64,000 nucleotides of DNA from Chitinophaga filiformis (GCF_023100805.1 NZ_CP095855.1:496001-560000), one strand, 5' to 3'; positions 17,521 through 26,289 are shown, counted from the first letter of the stretch. The notes: generated by a model from the letters alone, not told the origin. Translations and numbers: made by a program.

Positions 17521-17528
17521 TAATTTTG
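17521..17528 (+). promoter_or_regulatory. Possible -7 box before flippase gene
   Basis: TAATTTTG matches TANNTTTG immediately after the arfB stop and 17 bases before the TTG start. No -33 TTTG. Could be chance in AT-rich sequence. Confidence 0.25.
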
Positions 17529-17545
17529 GCTAAAATTTCAGGGAA

Positions 17546-19081
17546 TTGAGTATAAAATCACTGGCAGGACAAACGATCTATTACGGCTTTAGTAACATAG
17601 CGAGCAAGCTCCTAAACTACTTCCTTACACCGCTCTACCTTGAGCTGATGACACAGGCTTCGTACGGGGAGATGTCTACAGTATACGCTTATATCCCATT
17701 CCTGAATATTATCCTGACCTATGGTATGGAGACGGCCTTCTTCCGGTTCGCCAAAAAGGAGAACAGCCAGACCGTGTTGAGCACGTCCACCATCTCATTA
17801 CTGTTTTCTACCATTAGTTTTACGATATTGCTCTTCTTCTTCAGGGGGCCTATCATTCATTCATATATCGGGGAACTGAGCGGACTTGACACGCATCCCA
17901 CATTCTTTACCTACCTGGTACTGATTATGGCCTTTGATGCACTGACCGCCATTCCTTTTGCCCAGCTGCGACTGGAAAACAGGCCGGTGCGTTACGCCTT
18001 TGTACGCCTGACGAATATTCTCTCCACTATCGGGTTCAATATCCTTTTCCTGGTCATCATCCCGAAAATGTATGCAGCAGGCCATACCTGGCTGCCGGAT
18101 ATACGACCGGGTAACCAGGTAGGCTACATTTATCTCAGCAATGCGCTGGGGAGCGGAATAGCACTGTTATTGTTCCTGCCTCAGCTGATGCGCATCCGCT
18201 GGGAGTTTGATACGGCTATGTGGAAACAGATGCTGAATTATTCCATTCCGCTGATCTTCTTCGGGATGGCGGGTATGGTGAATGAGACCTTTGACAGGGC
18301 ATGGTTCCTGCCGGAATTCCTGCCGGGGAATAATATGACGGATAAGAAAGAGCTGATCGGGATCTATGCGGCCAACTATAAACTGGCCATCCTGATCACT
18401 ATGTTCATACAGGCATTTAAGTTAGGCGCAGAGCCGTTTTTCTTCAAACAGGCAGAGGGCAAGGATCCGGAGAAGATGTATGCCCGCATCATGAAACTCT
18501 TTGTGGTGCTGTTATGTATGATGTTTCTCTTTGTAAGCCTGTACCTGAACGTCTGGAAGATCTTCCTGCGCAGGCCGGAATACTATCCTGGTATGAAGAT
18601 CGTGCCCATTCTGCTGCTGGCCAATATGTTCCTGGGCATTTACTACAACCTGACCATCTGGTTTAAGCTCACTGACCGTACGAAAACCGGCGCAATGATC
18701 ACGATTATCACCGCTGTGCTGGCCTTTTTACTGAACTGGTGGTGGATCCCTGTGATGGGATACTTCGGTGCAGCACTGGCCACGATGGTTTGCTACTTCG
18801 CCCAGATGACGATCTGTTATGCGCTGGGCCAGAAGTATTACCCGGTACCCTACCATCTTCCACGCATTCTCACTTACATCGTAACGGCCGTACTGACGTT
18901 TTACCTGTATGATATACTGAACAGGACCCTGCTGTCTCCGGGCGACATCTATGCATTGAAGCCACTGCCACTGTTTGTGGCTACGGTCTTCTTTGGCGGC
19001 TATATCTGGTTCCTGCTGAAAATGGAAAAGAAGGAGTTTTCCAGACTCCCGCTGATCGGAAAATTTGTAAGCAGGATTTAA
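17546..19081 (+). CDS. Polysaccharide/lipid-linked oligosaccharide flippase (MOP/Wzx-like)
   Basis: Membrane protein of 511 residues with about 14 transmembrane helices, in the polysaccharide biosynthesis/MATE-like (MOP) superfamily. The opening is typical: SLAGQTIYYGFSNIASKLLNYFLTPLYLELM, a short amphipathic start followed by paired helices, with YGEMSTVYAY and MAGMVNETFDRAWFLP farther on. Such proteins flip undecaprenyl- or lipid-linked sugar units across the inner membrane. The start is TTG at 17546: an in-frame stop (17531-17533) lies just upstream, and the first ATG would remove the first helix. No glycosyltransferases are adjacent, so the cargo is unknown. Convergent with the metallo-hydrolase gene 29 bases on. 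Confidence 0.88.
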   Translation: MSIKSLAGQTIYYGFSNIASKLLNYFLTPLYLELMTQASYGEMSTVYAYIPFLNIILTYGMETAFFRFAKKENSQTVLSTSTISLLFSTISFTILLFFFRGPIIHSYIGELSGLDTHPTFFTYLVLIMAFDALTAIPFAQLRLENRPVRYAFVRLTNILSTIGFNILFLVIIPKMYAAGHTWLPDIRPGNQVGYIYLSNALGSGIALLLFLPQLMRIRWEFDTAMWKQMLNYSIPLIFFGMAGMVNETFDRAWFLPEFLPGNNMTDKKELIGIYAANYKLAILITMFIQAFKLGAEPFFFKQAEGKDPEKMYARIMKLFVVLLCMMFLFVSLYLNVWKIFLRRPEYYPGMKIVPILLLANMFLGIYYNLTIWFKLTDRTKTGAMITIITAVLAFLLNWWWIPVMGYFGAALATMVCYFAQMTICYALGQKYYPVPYHLPRILTYIVTAVLTFYLYDILNRTLLSPGDIYALKPLPLFVATVFFGGYIWFLLKMEKKEFSRLPLIGKFVSRI

Positions 19082-19110
19082 ACCTCCCTGCTCCTGAAGA
19101 GTCTGAGTAC

Positions 19111-19749
19111 TTACTGCAGGAAGGGGTTGTGCCGCTTTTCAAAACCAATAGTGGTGGACTGTCCGTGACCGGGATACACCCTTACCTCATCGGGCAATAC
19201 GAACAATTTTTGCTGAATACTGTTAATTAAGGTTTGATGGCTGCCTCCAGGCAGGTCTGTACGGCCAATACTCTGGTAAAACAGCACATCTCCACCTATC
19301 AGGAACTGCTGGCTGGCGGAATAAAAACATACACTGCCCGGCGAATGACCAGGAGTCAACAACACTTCCAGCTCATCATCGCCAAAGCGTATTGTTTCTC
19401 CGTCTTCCAGGAACCGGACAGGTTCCGGAGAAGGTTCAAAGGGAATATTATACATTTTACCTATTTCTGGAGAACGGTCAAGTACAATTTTGTCCTGCGG
19501 ATGTATTTCCAGGCCAACTCCATAGGTCTTCACAACCAGTCTGTTACCGAAAATATGGTCAATGTGGCAATGTGTGTTCAGGAGCCGTGTAACTTTCAAA
19601 CCCTCTTTTTCGATATACGTGAGTAACTGTTTCCTTTCTTCTTCAAAATAACAGCCCGGGTCTATAATTATACAATCCCTTTTTTCGTTAATGAGTAAAT
19701 AGGTATTTTCCTGAAACGGATTAAAGGTGAAATGTTGTATTTCCATCAT
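19111..19749 (-). CDS. Metallo-beta-lactamase-fold hydrolase (glyoxalase II-like)
   Basis: Soluble hydrolase of 212 residues with a binuclear metal site. The HxHxDH motif is at 60-65 (THCHIDH), with the further ligands in LTPGHSPGSV and the C-terminal PGHGQ; D175-region LIGGDVLFYQSIGRTDLPGG is the typical metal-bridging aspartate segment. The short YcbL-like form lacks the C-terminal substrate domain of true glyoxalase II, so it may act on S-lactoylglutathione-like or other thioesters; Bacteroidota usually lack glutathione, which makes another substrate likely. Divergent from the propeller/barrel gene, with 56 bases between the starts. Confidence 0.92.
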   Translation of the reverse strand: MMEIQHFTFNPFQENTYLLINEKRDCIIIDPGCYFEEERKQLLTYIEKEGLKVTRLLNTHCHIDHIFGNRLVVKTYGVGLEIHPQDKIVLDRSPEIGKMYNIPFEPSPEPVRFLEDGETIRFGDDELEVLLTPGHSPGSVCFYSASQQFLIGGDVLFYQSIGRTDLPGGSHQTLINSIQQKLFVLPDEVRVYPGHGQSTTIGFEKRHNPFLQ

Positions 19750-19805
19750 TGTTGCCGATTTTTGCTATTTTTAATTCAGAACGCAATATTATCAATACTT
19801 TCTGT

Positions 19806-22800
19806 ATGAACCGACTTACTACCAGGTTATTAATTACCGGTACCCTATTACTTGGCTCGTATCTATCCCAGGCACAGACCAATACCGTGGAATTTGGACA
19901 GAACCGCATACAGCATAAGAATTTTAAATGGCGTTACTATCAAACCCGTCATTTTAATACTTACTTCAGCCAGAACGGTCTGGAATTAGGGAAATACGTA
20001 GCACAGGTAGCAGAAAGGGAATTACCACAGCTGGAGCAATTCATGGAATTTACCTTCCGTCAGCGGGTAAACATTGTCGTGTACAACAGCTTCGGGGAAA
20101 TGAAGCAATCCAATATAGGCATTGGCGTTGACTGGCAGAACACCGGAGGTATCACCAAGCTGGTGGGTAATAAACTGATCGTGTACTTTGATGGCGACCA
20201 CGAGCACCTGTATAAACAGATCCGTGAAGGTATCGCCCGTGTTATGCTGGAAAACCTGTTATTCGGAGAAGATATCGGGGAGTTTGCCGGCAACGCGGTA
20301 CTCATCGATTTCCCAAAATGGTTCACCGACGGATTTATAGCCTATGCTGCTGAAAACTGGAACACCCAGCTGGATGATGAACTGAAAGACGCTATCCAGT
20401 CAGGCAGGTATAAGGACTTTTATCAGCTGGCCTACGAAAAGCCCACGCTGGCCGGCCATGCCTTCTGGTATTATGTAGAAAGTAAATATGGCAAGGACGC
20501 CGTGCCTTACCTGATGTATATCTCACGCATCAACCGCGGACTGAAAAAAGGATTTGAACAGGTACTGAGCCAGAAACCTAAAAATGCACTGAAAGACTTC
20601 ATGGTCTTCAATGCCAAACGTTACCAGGACGATAACCGCCGCCGCCGCCAGACTACCCGTGGCGCCCGCACCGTAGCTTCCAGGGAACTGAAAAAGTCTG
20701 ACTTCTATCGCTTCCAGGCCAATCCGAAGAGCAATTACTATGCAGTGGTGGAATTTTCCAAAGGATTGTACAAGGTACAGGTGCAGCTGGCCGATATGAA
20801 GCCGAAGGTATTGCTGCGTGCCGGGGTAAGAATGCAGGCCAGCCAGCTGGATCCCAACTACCCCTTACTGGCATGGAACCAGAAAGGTAACCGCCTGGCC
20901 ATCATCTACGAACACGAGGGTGTGACGAAACTCATGGTATATGACCTAGTGACCAGAACTACTACCCGACAAGACCTTCCACGCTTCGACAGGGTGATCG
21001 ATATGAAGTACTTCTTCGAATATGATAACTCCCTGCTGCTTTCCGCTGTGAAGAACGGTCATACAGATATCTACACCTACAGCATTACCAAGCAGACTGC
21101 AGAACAGATCACCAACGATGTATACGATGATCTGGATCCTTCCTTCGTTGCCTTCCCTGGTAAGAGCGGGATCATTTATTCCTCCAACAGGCCGTCTCCA
21201 ACCGCTAAAAGCGGCGATACCGTCCTGCCGGCAGGTCATTACAACATCTTCCTGATCGACAACTGGAACAAGAGCGCTGACAAACAGATCTCCCAGCTGA
21301 CCGACATGAAGTATGGTAACGCACGTTCGCCACTGCAATACAATAACACACACTTTACCTTTGTATCTGACATCAACGGTATCCGTAACCGTTATGCGGG
21401 TTTCTTTAAGACAGAAAGAACAGGCGTAGACTCCCTCTTCTTTATTGGATCAGAGATATTGCATAACCCTGACAGGGCGGACCTCGATTCAGCGCTGGCA
21501 GAATATGGCAGCAATGAGCCCGATTCCGTAATGGCAGTATCGCTTACCAAAGACTCTACTTATACCTTCCCAATGTCGAACTACTCTTATGGTATCAAAG
21601 AATCCAGGGGAGCAGGCGACCAGAGTGAAGTATCGCAGGTGATCCAGCAATATGGCTTCAAGAACCTGCAGAAGCTGAAGATCGATACGGTAACATTGCG
21701 CAAAAGGAATGTAAATAGCCGTCCGACTACCTTCAGAGCCCGCCAGATGCATGAAGACAGCCTCCGCCTGGGCCTGCCTACCTACCATGAAAAGACGAAG
21801 GTCGACACCGCAAAACATGACGATTTCTTCCAGAGTGAGTTTGGCAAGGAAGAACAGGATTCCAGTGTGGCAGCAGAAACACAGCTGTTACAGATCCCGC
21901 TGATGGAGCCTGTACTGAAGAAGGCCAAGCTGCTTCCTTATAAACTGAAATTCGCATCAGACTACCTGATACTCCAGATAGATAACTCTATACTGATCAA
22001 CAGGTATCAGCCCTTCACCGGTCCTCCTTCAGGTCCTATCAGGCTTGTTGACCCTGTGAACGGTTTAATCCGCATAGGTGTAAGCGATCTGTTTGAAGAT
22101 ATTAAGATCAATGGTGGTTTCAGATTCCCTTCCAGCCTGGATGGTACTGAATACTTCATCTCTGCTTCCTATCTCAAAAAACGCTTTGACTATAAATTTA
22201 CTTACTACCGCAGAGTAGATAAATATAGCGGCATCGGCTTTGACACATCGGGCAACCCGCTGGATTACCCGGCTAAGATGAAGACCAACCTCTTCCAGTT
22301 CGAGGTACGTTATCCATTTGATCAGGCCAGAAGCATCCGTTTGCAGGCGGGCTTCCGTAATGACAGATTCGTCATAGCCGGTTCTGATGAGACCACACTG
22401 AAGCTGAAGAATTATGCCGACAACTATGCATTGTTACGCCTGGAATATGTGTATGACAATACCATTAACCCGGCCATCAACATCTGGCATGGTACACGCT
22501 ACAAGATCTATGGCGATATGAACGCACAGATCAACGGCGACCTGAATGACGTTTTCGATCAGGGGGCGTCTACAGGTAAGGGCAAGTTCACTTATAATAT
22601 GGGTATAGATGTGAGACATTATGAATCCATCTTCCGCAACTTTATATGGGCCACCCGCTTCTCTGCCGACTTATCCTGGGGGACCCGTAAGTTGCTGTAC
22701 TACCTGGGTGGTACCGACAACTGGCTGAATCCTAAGATCAATACCAATACACCAGTGAACATGAATGCAAACTATGCATACCAAACACTGGCTACTCCAT

Positions 22801-23189
22801 TACGTGGTTATAAACAAAATGCGCGTAACGGTAACAATGTAATGGTGTTTAATACGGAATTACGCCTGCCTGTATTTGCCACCTTTATGAACAGGCCGAT
22901 CAATTCAGCCATTGTACGTAATTTCCAGGTGACCAGCTTTGTGGACATCGGTACTGCATGGAATGAGAAACTAAGCTTTAAAGATGCCAACTACACTTAT
23001 TACAACAATGGTAGCGGCGTGATCGTGAAAGTGAAAGAAGGTTTCCTCGGACCATTTGTTGGTGGTTATGGCTTCGGCGCCCGTACAACAATTGCCGGTT
23101 ACTTCCTGAGAGTAGATGCTGGCTGGCCGATGGTTGCATTCTTCCGTGGTAAACCGATCTGGTACTTTGGAATGGGAGTTGATTTCTAA
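19806..23189 (+). CDS. TolB-like propeller protein with degenerate peptidase domain and C-terminal barrel
   Basis: Secreted protein of 1127 residues, commonly annotated as a TolB-like translocation protein in Bacteroidota. Start at ATG 19806, giving signal peptide MNRLTTRLLI to SQAQ (about 24). Residues about 45-260 resemble the peptidase MA (gluzincin) fold: a helix where HExxH is expected reads R140-E-G-I-A144, followed by FPKWFTDGFIAY where active members have P-x-W-x-x-E-G, so both zinc histidines and the third ligand are lost. Residues about 300-580 hold WD40/TolB-like propeller blades (LLAWNQKGNRLAIIYE, DDLDPSFVAFPGKSGIIYSSNRPSP). From about 730 on is an outer-membrane-barrel-like region of alternating strands ending VDF. 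Probably an envelope protein with a surface or assembly role; the enzymatic domain is presumably inert. Confidence 0.8.
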   Translation: MNRLTTRLLITGTLLLGSYLSQAQTNTVEFGQNRIQHKNFKWRYYQTRHFNTYFSQNGLELGKYVAQVAERELPQLEQFMEFTFRQRVNIVVYNSFGEMKQSNIGIGVDWQNTGGITKLVGNKLIVYFDGDHEHLYKQIREGIARVMLENLLFGEDIGEFAGNAVLIDFPKWFTDGFIAYAAENWNTQLDDELKDAIQSGRYKDFYQLAYEKPTLAGHAFWYYVESKYGKDAVPYLMYISRINRGLKKGFEQVLSQKPKNALKDFMVFNAKRYQDDNRRRRQTTRGARTVASRELKKSDFYRFQANPKSNYYAVVEFSKGLYKVQVQLADMKPKVLLRAGVRMQASQLDPNYPLLAWNQKGNRLAIIYEHEGVTKLMVYDLVTRTTTRQDLPRFDRVIDMKYFFEYDNSLLLSAVKNGHTDIYTYSITKQTAEQITNDVYDDLDPSFVAFPGKSGIIYSSNRPSPTAKSGDTVLPAGHYNIFLIDNWNKSADKQISQLTDMKYGNARSPLQYNNTHFTFVSDINGIRNRYAGFFKTERTGVDSLFFIGSEILHNPDRADLDSALAEYGSNEPDSVMAVSLTKDSTYTFPMSNYSYGIKESRGAGDQSEVSQVIQQYGFKNLQKLKIDTVTLRKRNVNSRPTTFRARQMHEDSLRLGLPTYHEKTKVDTAKHDDFFQSEFGKEEQDSSVAAETQLLQIPLMEPVLKKAKLLPYKLKFASDYLILQIDNSILINRYQPFTGPPSGPIRLVDPVNGLIRIGVSDLFEDIKINGGFRFPSSLDGTEYFISASYLKKRFDYKFTYYRRVDKYSGIGFDTSGNPLDYPAKMKTNLFQFEVRYPFDQARSIRLQAGFRNDRFVIAGSDETTLKLKNYADNYALLRLEYVYDNTINPAINIWHGTRYKIYGDMNAQINGDLNDVFDQGASTGKGKFTYNMGIDVRHYESIFRNFIWATRFSADLSWGTRKLLYYLGGTDNWLNPKINTNTPVNMNANYAYQTLATPLRGYKQNARNGNNVMVFNTELRLPVFATFMNRPINSAIVRNFQVTSFVDIGTAWNEKLSFKDANYTYYNNGSGVIVKVKEGFLGPFVGGYGFGARTTIAGYFLRVDAGWPMVAFFRGKPIWYFGMGVDF

Positions 23190-23210
23190 GAAAGATAAGT
23201 TTCAATATAC

Positions 23211-23241
23211 AAAGGGTCTCGCTTTATGCGAGACCCTTTTC
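23211..23241. terminator. Terminator after the propeller/barrel gene
   Basis: AAAGGGTCTCGC, loop TTTA, (T)GCGAGACCCTTT and a T-rich tail. Convergent genes end on both sides. Confidence 0.88.
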
Positions 23242-23243
23242 TT

Positions 23244-23609
23244 TTAGCACAGTATAGGGATAAAAATGACAGCGCCTGTGATAGCTGCCACGAGGGCCGA
23301 AACAAGTACTGCCCCTGCTGCAACGTCTTTGATCCATTTTACTCTTGGGTGGTATTCAGGCGACAGATGGTCCATGATCTTTTCAACAACAGTGTTCAAC
23401 ATCTCTGTGATCCATACCATGCCTGTTACTATCAGGATAGAGATCCATTGATTGGCAGACAAGCCGCAATAGACACCAGCCGCCGCCACCAACATCGTTG
23501 CTACCGCATGAATACGTGCATGTGGTTCACTGCGGAGAAATGCGATGATCCCCTGAAAGGCATATTTAAAACTTCTTGCACGCTGCAGCAGATAGCGACC
23601 GGTTTGCAT
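23244..23609 (-). CDS. dgkA: Diacylglycerol/undecaprenol kinase family protein
   Basis: Small trimeric-type inner membrane kinase of 121 residues with three transmembrane helices. The family active-site helix is clear: EMLNTVVEKIMDHLSP, followed by RVKWIKDVAAGAVLVSA. It phosphorylates diacylglycerol or, in many bacteria, undecaprenol, recycling lipid carriers. The N-terminus RARSFKYAFQGIIAFLRSEPHARIH is the conserved cytoplasmic amphipathic entry. It begins 20 bases after creD, so it is the last gene of the four-gene envelope operon. Which lipid is used cannot be told from sequence. Confidence 0.92.
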   Translation of the reverse strand: MQTGRYLLQRARSFKYAFQGIIAFLRSEPHARIHAVATMLVAAAGVYCGLSANQWISILIVTGMVWITEMLNTVVEKIMDHLSPEYHPRVKWIKDVAAGAVLVSALVAAITGAVIFIPILC

Positions 23610-23629
23610 GAGTATAGCTGTTTATATTT

Positions 23630-24997
23630 TTATAATTCTCCCCACTTGATCCTCCGGCTAAAGTACATCACAATAGCCAGTATTATAAACAGTCCCAGGC
23701 TACCCATGAGCAAAGCCTGATCTTCAGAACGGATAATGACATAAATAAATCCATAGAGCAGGCTTAATACGCCGCCGACAGCTATAGCCATACGGTTGCT
23801 TCGCAATACGCTGGCCGTATACACCGCTACCAGGAAGATGGTCAGTATGGCTGCTATCAGGTAGGCAATGCTAAAATTCAATTGTTCTGCGAGGGCGATC
23901 AGCAGGGTATAGAATACACACAATGCCGCGCCGACTAATATATATTGTAATGGATGAACGGAGGTATGCTGTAGCAATTCAATGAAGTAGAATACCAGGA
24001 ATGTAAGGCCGATGATCAGGATAGCGTATTTAACAGCACGGGTGGATTGCTGGTAGGTATCCACCGGCAGGAATAATTTCACACCGAAATCGGCGGAGTG
24101 CAGATTGGCGTTGGCGCCAACCCAGCTTTGGGGAAAGTTACGATTCAGGTTTGATACCTGCCAGGAAGCGGTGAAGCCCTTTGCGTGTACGTTATGGGTA
24201 TTAGGCAGGAAGGCGCCGTCGAAACTGGGGCTTTTCCAGTTGGAGTTCAGATTAATGGTTGTTGTCTTCCCCACAGGAGAGAAGAACAGCTGTCCGGAAC
24301 CCTTCAGATCCAGGTTGACAGCAAAGTTGCCGGCAACAATGCCGGAATCTGACATGGTGAGTGGTACTTTCACCTGCATGCCATTCTCGAACAGATTAGT
24401 AGCAGGAATACCGGGATTAAAATAGAAGTTCTGCCCATTCCAGCTTACACCTGCCTGGTTGGTGATGCCTCGCATATCATTGATACCAACTGCCAGATAG
24501 GCATCCTTCAGCAATACAGTTGCCGGATCAACATTTAACCCGTTCAGGTCCAGTCCTGAAAATGCGCCGCTGATCTGTAAATGGGAGCTGTATACGGCCA
24601 CTTCATAGATACCGCGCCGGCGTATTTCGGGCAGCAGCTCACCATTTACCGCCAGTTTATCCGGCAGGAATACAGCGATAGATGTTACGCCTGGTTTGCT
24701 GTAGTAAGGTATTACAAGTACAGGCCCTGTAATGGTCTGGGCATCCCCCCATTTCCCGCTGACCTCCCCCTTGGCTTCATACTGCCGTTGTTCCCTTTCA
24801 GAAATCAGTCCCATGATCATGGCAGTGGGAATCAGCAGGAATATCACAAGTATCCCGATAAGGAATGCTTTGACACCATAGGCGTAACGTTCGAAGAAGG
24901 AAGGCCGTGCCTTACCATCCTGTGAGAGGTTGTCCGTTGCGGGAGAAGGCTGGCCGGGAGGCAGGGGATTGGTTTCGTTGATGTTAGTTGTTTGCAT
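23630..24997 (-). CDS. creD: Inner membrane protein CreD
   Basis: Membrane protein of 455 residues of the CreD family. Start taken at ATG 24997; an in-frame TTG at 25042 would add 15 residues but overlies the palindromic operator. One helix near residues 40-60 (AFLIGILVIFLLIPTAMIMG) is followed by a large periplasmic domain (EREQRQYEAKGEVSGKWG, GPVLVIPYY, DLNGLNVDPATVLLKDAYLAVGI) and then five or six helices at the C-terminus (about 310-445). CreD is induced by the CreBC system and linked to envelope stress and beta-lactam response in other phyla; no CreBC genes are here. Its neighbour is an HTH_34 regulator, and the palindrome 18 bases upstream suggests local control. Confidence 0.93.
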   Translation of the reverse strand: MQTTNINETNPLPPGQPSPATDNLSQDGKARPSFFERYAYGVKAFLIGILVIFLLIPTAMIMGLISEREQRQYEAKGEVSGKWGDAQTITGPVLVIPYYSKPGVTSIAVFLPDKLAVNGELLPEIRRRGIYEVAVYSSHLQISGAFSGLDLNGLNVDPATVLLKDAYLAVGINDMRGITNQAGVSWNGQNFYFNPGIPATNLFENGMQVKVPLTMSDSGIVAGNFAVNLDLKGSGQLFFSPVGKTTTINLNSNWKSPSFDGAFLPNTHNVHAKGFTASWQVSNLNRNFPQSWVGANANLHSADFGVKLFLPVDTYQQSTRAVKYAILIIGLTFLVFYFIELLQHTSVHPLQYILVGAALCVFYTLLIALAEQLNFSIAYLIAAILTIFLVAVYTASVLRSNRMAIAVGGVLSLLYGFIYVIIRSEDQALLMGSLGLFIILAIVMYFSRRIKWGEL

Positions 24998-25015
24998 ATA
25001 ATTATATTTAAAAGC

Positions 25016-25032
25016 ACTTTGAACTTCAAAGT
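25016..25032. promoter_or_regulatory. Palindromic operator candidate before creD
   Basis: ACTTTGAA-C-TTCAAAGT: perfect 8-bp arms around one central base. It sits in the gap between the HTH_34 regulator stop and the creD start. A sister palindrome with the same outer half-sites overlaps the operon promoter at 26046-26062. Confidence 0.65.
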
Positions 25033-25048
25033 ATAAGGGCAAAAAAAT

Positions 25049-25348
25049 TTACTCCATGGAGCGGATCATATTTTCGAGAGCGGCCAGGTGGCCTTTAAAG
25101 GCTTTTTCGCCAGCTTTCGTAATAGAATAGGTGGTATTGGTTTTACGTCCTATAAAACCTTTATGCACTTTGAGGTAACCATTTTCTTCCAGGGTACTGA
25201 GGTGGGATGCCAGATTACCATCTGTCAGTTCCAGCATCTGCTTCAGGTCATTAAAGCTGACTTCCTCATTCACCATGAGGATACTCATTACCCCAAGCCG
25301 TATACGACTGTCAAAAATCTTATTTAAGTTACCTATGGGATTGTTCAC
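25049..25348 (-). CDS. HTH_34 winged-helix transcriptional regulator
   Basis: DNA-binding protein of 99 residues, winged-helix family related to MarR/PadR (HTH_34). Order of parts: LNKIFDSRIRLGVMSILM (helix 1-2), VSFNDLKQMLELTDGNLASHLSTLEENGYLKVHKGF (helix-turn-helix and recognition helix), then a wing with RKTNTTYSITKAGEKAF. The serine/histidine recognition helix DGNLASHLSTLE is the strongest family mark. It carries no ligand-binding extension, so it is likely a dimeric repressor sensing a small effector or a partner protein. It lies between a 213-residue membrane protein and creD; palindromes flank it on both sides. It most likely regulates its own operon. Confidence 0.92.
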   Translation of the reverse strand: MNNPIGNLNKIFDSRIRLGVMSILMVNEEVSFNDLKQMLELTDGNLASHLSTLEENGYLKVHKGFIGRKTNTTYSITKAGEKAFKGHLAALENMIRSME

Positions 25349-25394
25349 GAGTACGTCTTTATTATTTCAACTTAGTTCCGATCTGCACCGGTTT

Positions 25395-26036
25395 TCACTC
25401 TACTGCTGCCTGCCGCTCATATTTCCACCACATAATGATGCCATACAATATATGCAATACACCAAAACCGATGGCCCAAAAATAAAGTCCTCTGCGCAAA
25501 AAGAAAACATTTAATATGCCAAGTCCTATTTCAGCAATACCCAGGTAACGGATATCAGAAAATGTATACTTGCTGGCATTCAACAATGCCATACCGTAAA
25601 ATATAAGACAGGACGGCGCTACCAGCACATCCAGCCTGTTGTATATCAGACCGGCAATAAAAGCGCCTCCCGCCAGCATCGGGATCAATGCATTGAACAA
25701 CACCTTGCGGGAAGTAGCATCCCAGATGGGAACATTGTTCTTTCTCGCCCTTCTCCAGGTGAAGTAGGTACCTCCGCACAGCGCCAGCGCCATTACGCCA
25801 AAACCCAGTATTATCAGTTGCAGCCGCAGCATGGAAAAGTCCGCATCATCATAATGTCCCCTTACTTCCCAGCGATCATAATAAGACCGGAACAGGGTAT
25901 AAGCGGTTACGGCGCCTGCCAGGGCAGATACGCCGGCAAAAACGCCGCTTAATCCACTGAGGGAAAGAAAACGGGTGCTCCGTTCCATCATGCGCCTGAT
26001 ATCACTTAATGTTTCCAGGTGTTGCTGATCTGTCAT
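25395..26036 (-). CDS. Six-helix membrane protein, first gene of the creD operon
   Basis: Unrecognised membrane protein of 213 residues, first in the operon with the HTH_34 regulator, creD and dgkA. After a charged start (MTDQQHLETLSDIRRMMERSTRF) come about six hydrophobic segments near 24-50, 72-92, 115-130, 132-148, 160-178 and 183-202. The N-terminal motif LxxIRxMMERSTRFLSLSGLSG looks conserved in kind, since the same sort of sequence occurs before small regulators of this type in related genomes (from memory, not checked). No catalytic motif. Co-transcription with the regulator suggests it takes part in the signal or in its response. Confidence 0.8.
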   Translation of the reverse strand: MTDQQHLETLSDIRRMMERSTRFLSLSGLSGVFAGVSALAGAVTAYTLFRSYYDRWEVRGHYDDADFSMLRLQLIILGFGVMALALCGGTYFTWRRARKNNVPIWDATSRKVLFNALIPMLAGGAFIAGLIYNRLDVLVAPSCLIFYGMALLNASKYTFSDIRYLGIAEIGLGILNVFFLRRGLYFWAIGFGVLHILYGIIMWWKYERQAAVE

Positions 26037-26045
26037 ACTTAAAGT

Positions 26046-26087
26046 ACTTTGTACATCAAAGTTACATATTTCAACGAGAAGACAAAA
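26046..26087 (-). promoter_or_regulatory. Promoter of the creD operon with overlapping operator palindrome
   Basis: Reverse strand: TTTG (26086-26083), 18-base spacer, TAACTTTG (26064-26057), a near-ideal Bacteroidota promoter. Operator ACTTTG-TACAT-CAAAGT at 26046-26062 covers the -7 box and the predicted start of transcription (about 26053), 16 bases before the first gene. A repressor bound there would block initiation. Confidence 0.6.
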
Positions 26088-26253
26088 TATATTTTTTTGT
26101 TATAACTGGTTTTTAACAAAAAGAGATGGGGAGCCCAGCGTATCACTGTCAATTATTAATAGGGTGCTGTAAGGTATCATTAGCAGGGATTACTACAACA
26201 CGTTCAATACAAGGGCCATTGCGGGTAAAAGAAGTCCTATTATAACAGAATAG

Positions 26254-26273
26254 CCTGCGCGTAGCCGCGCAGG
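26254..26273 (-). terminator. Weak terminator-like hairpin after the aminotransferase
   Basis: CCTGCGCG and CGCGCAGG with a 4-base loop. T-tract on the minus-strand side is poor, so termination would be inefficient or factor-dependent. Confidence 0.35.
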
Positions 26274-26289
26274 TCGTTTAATATCTTCT

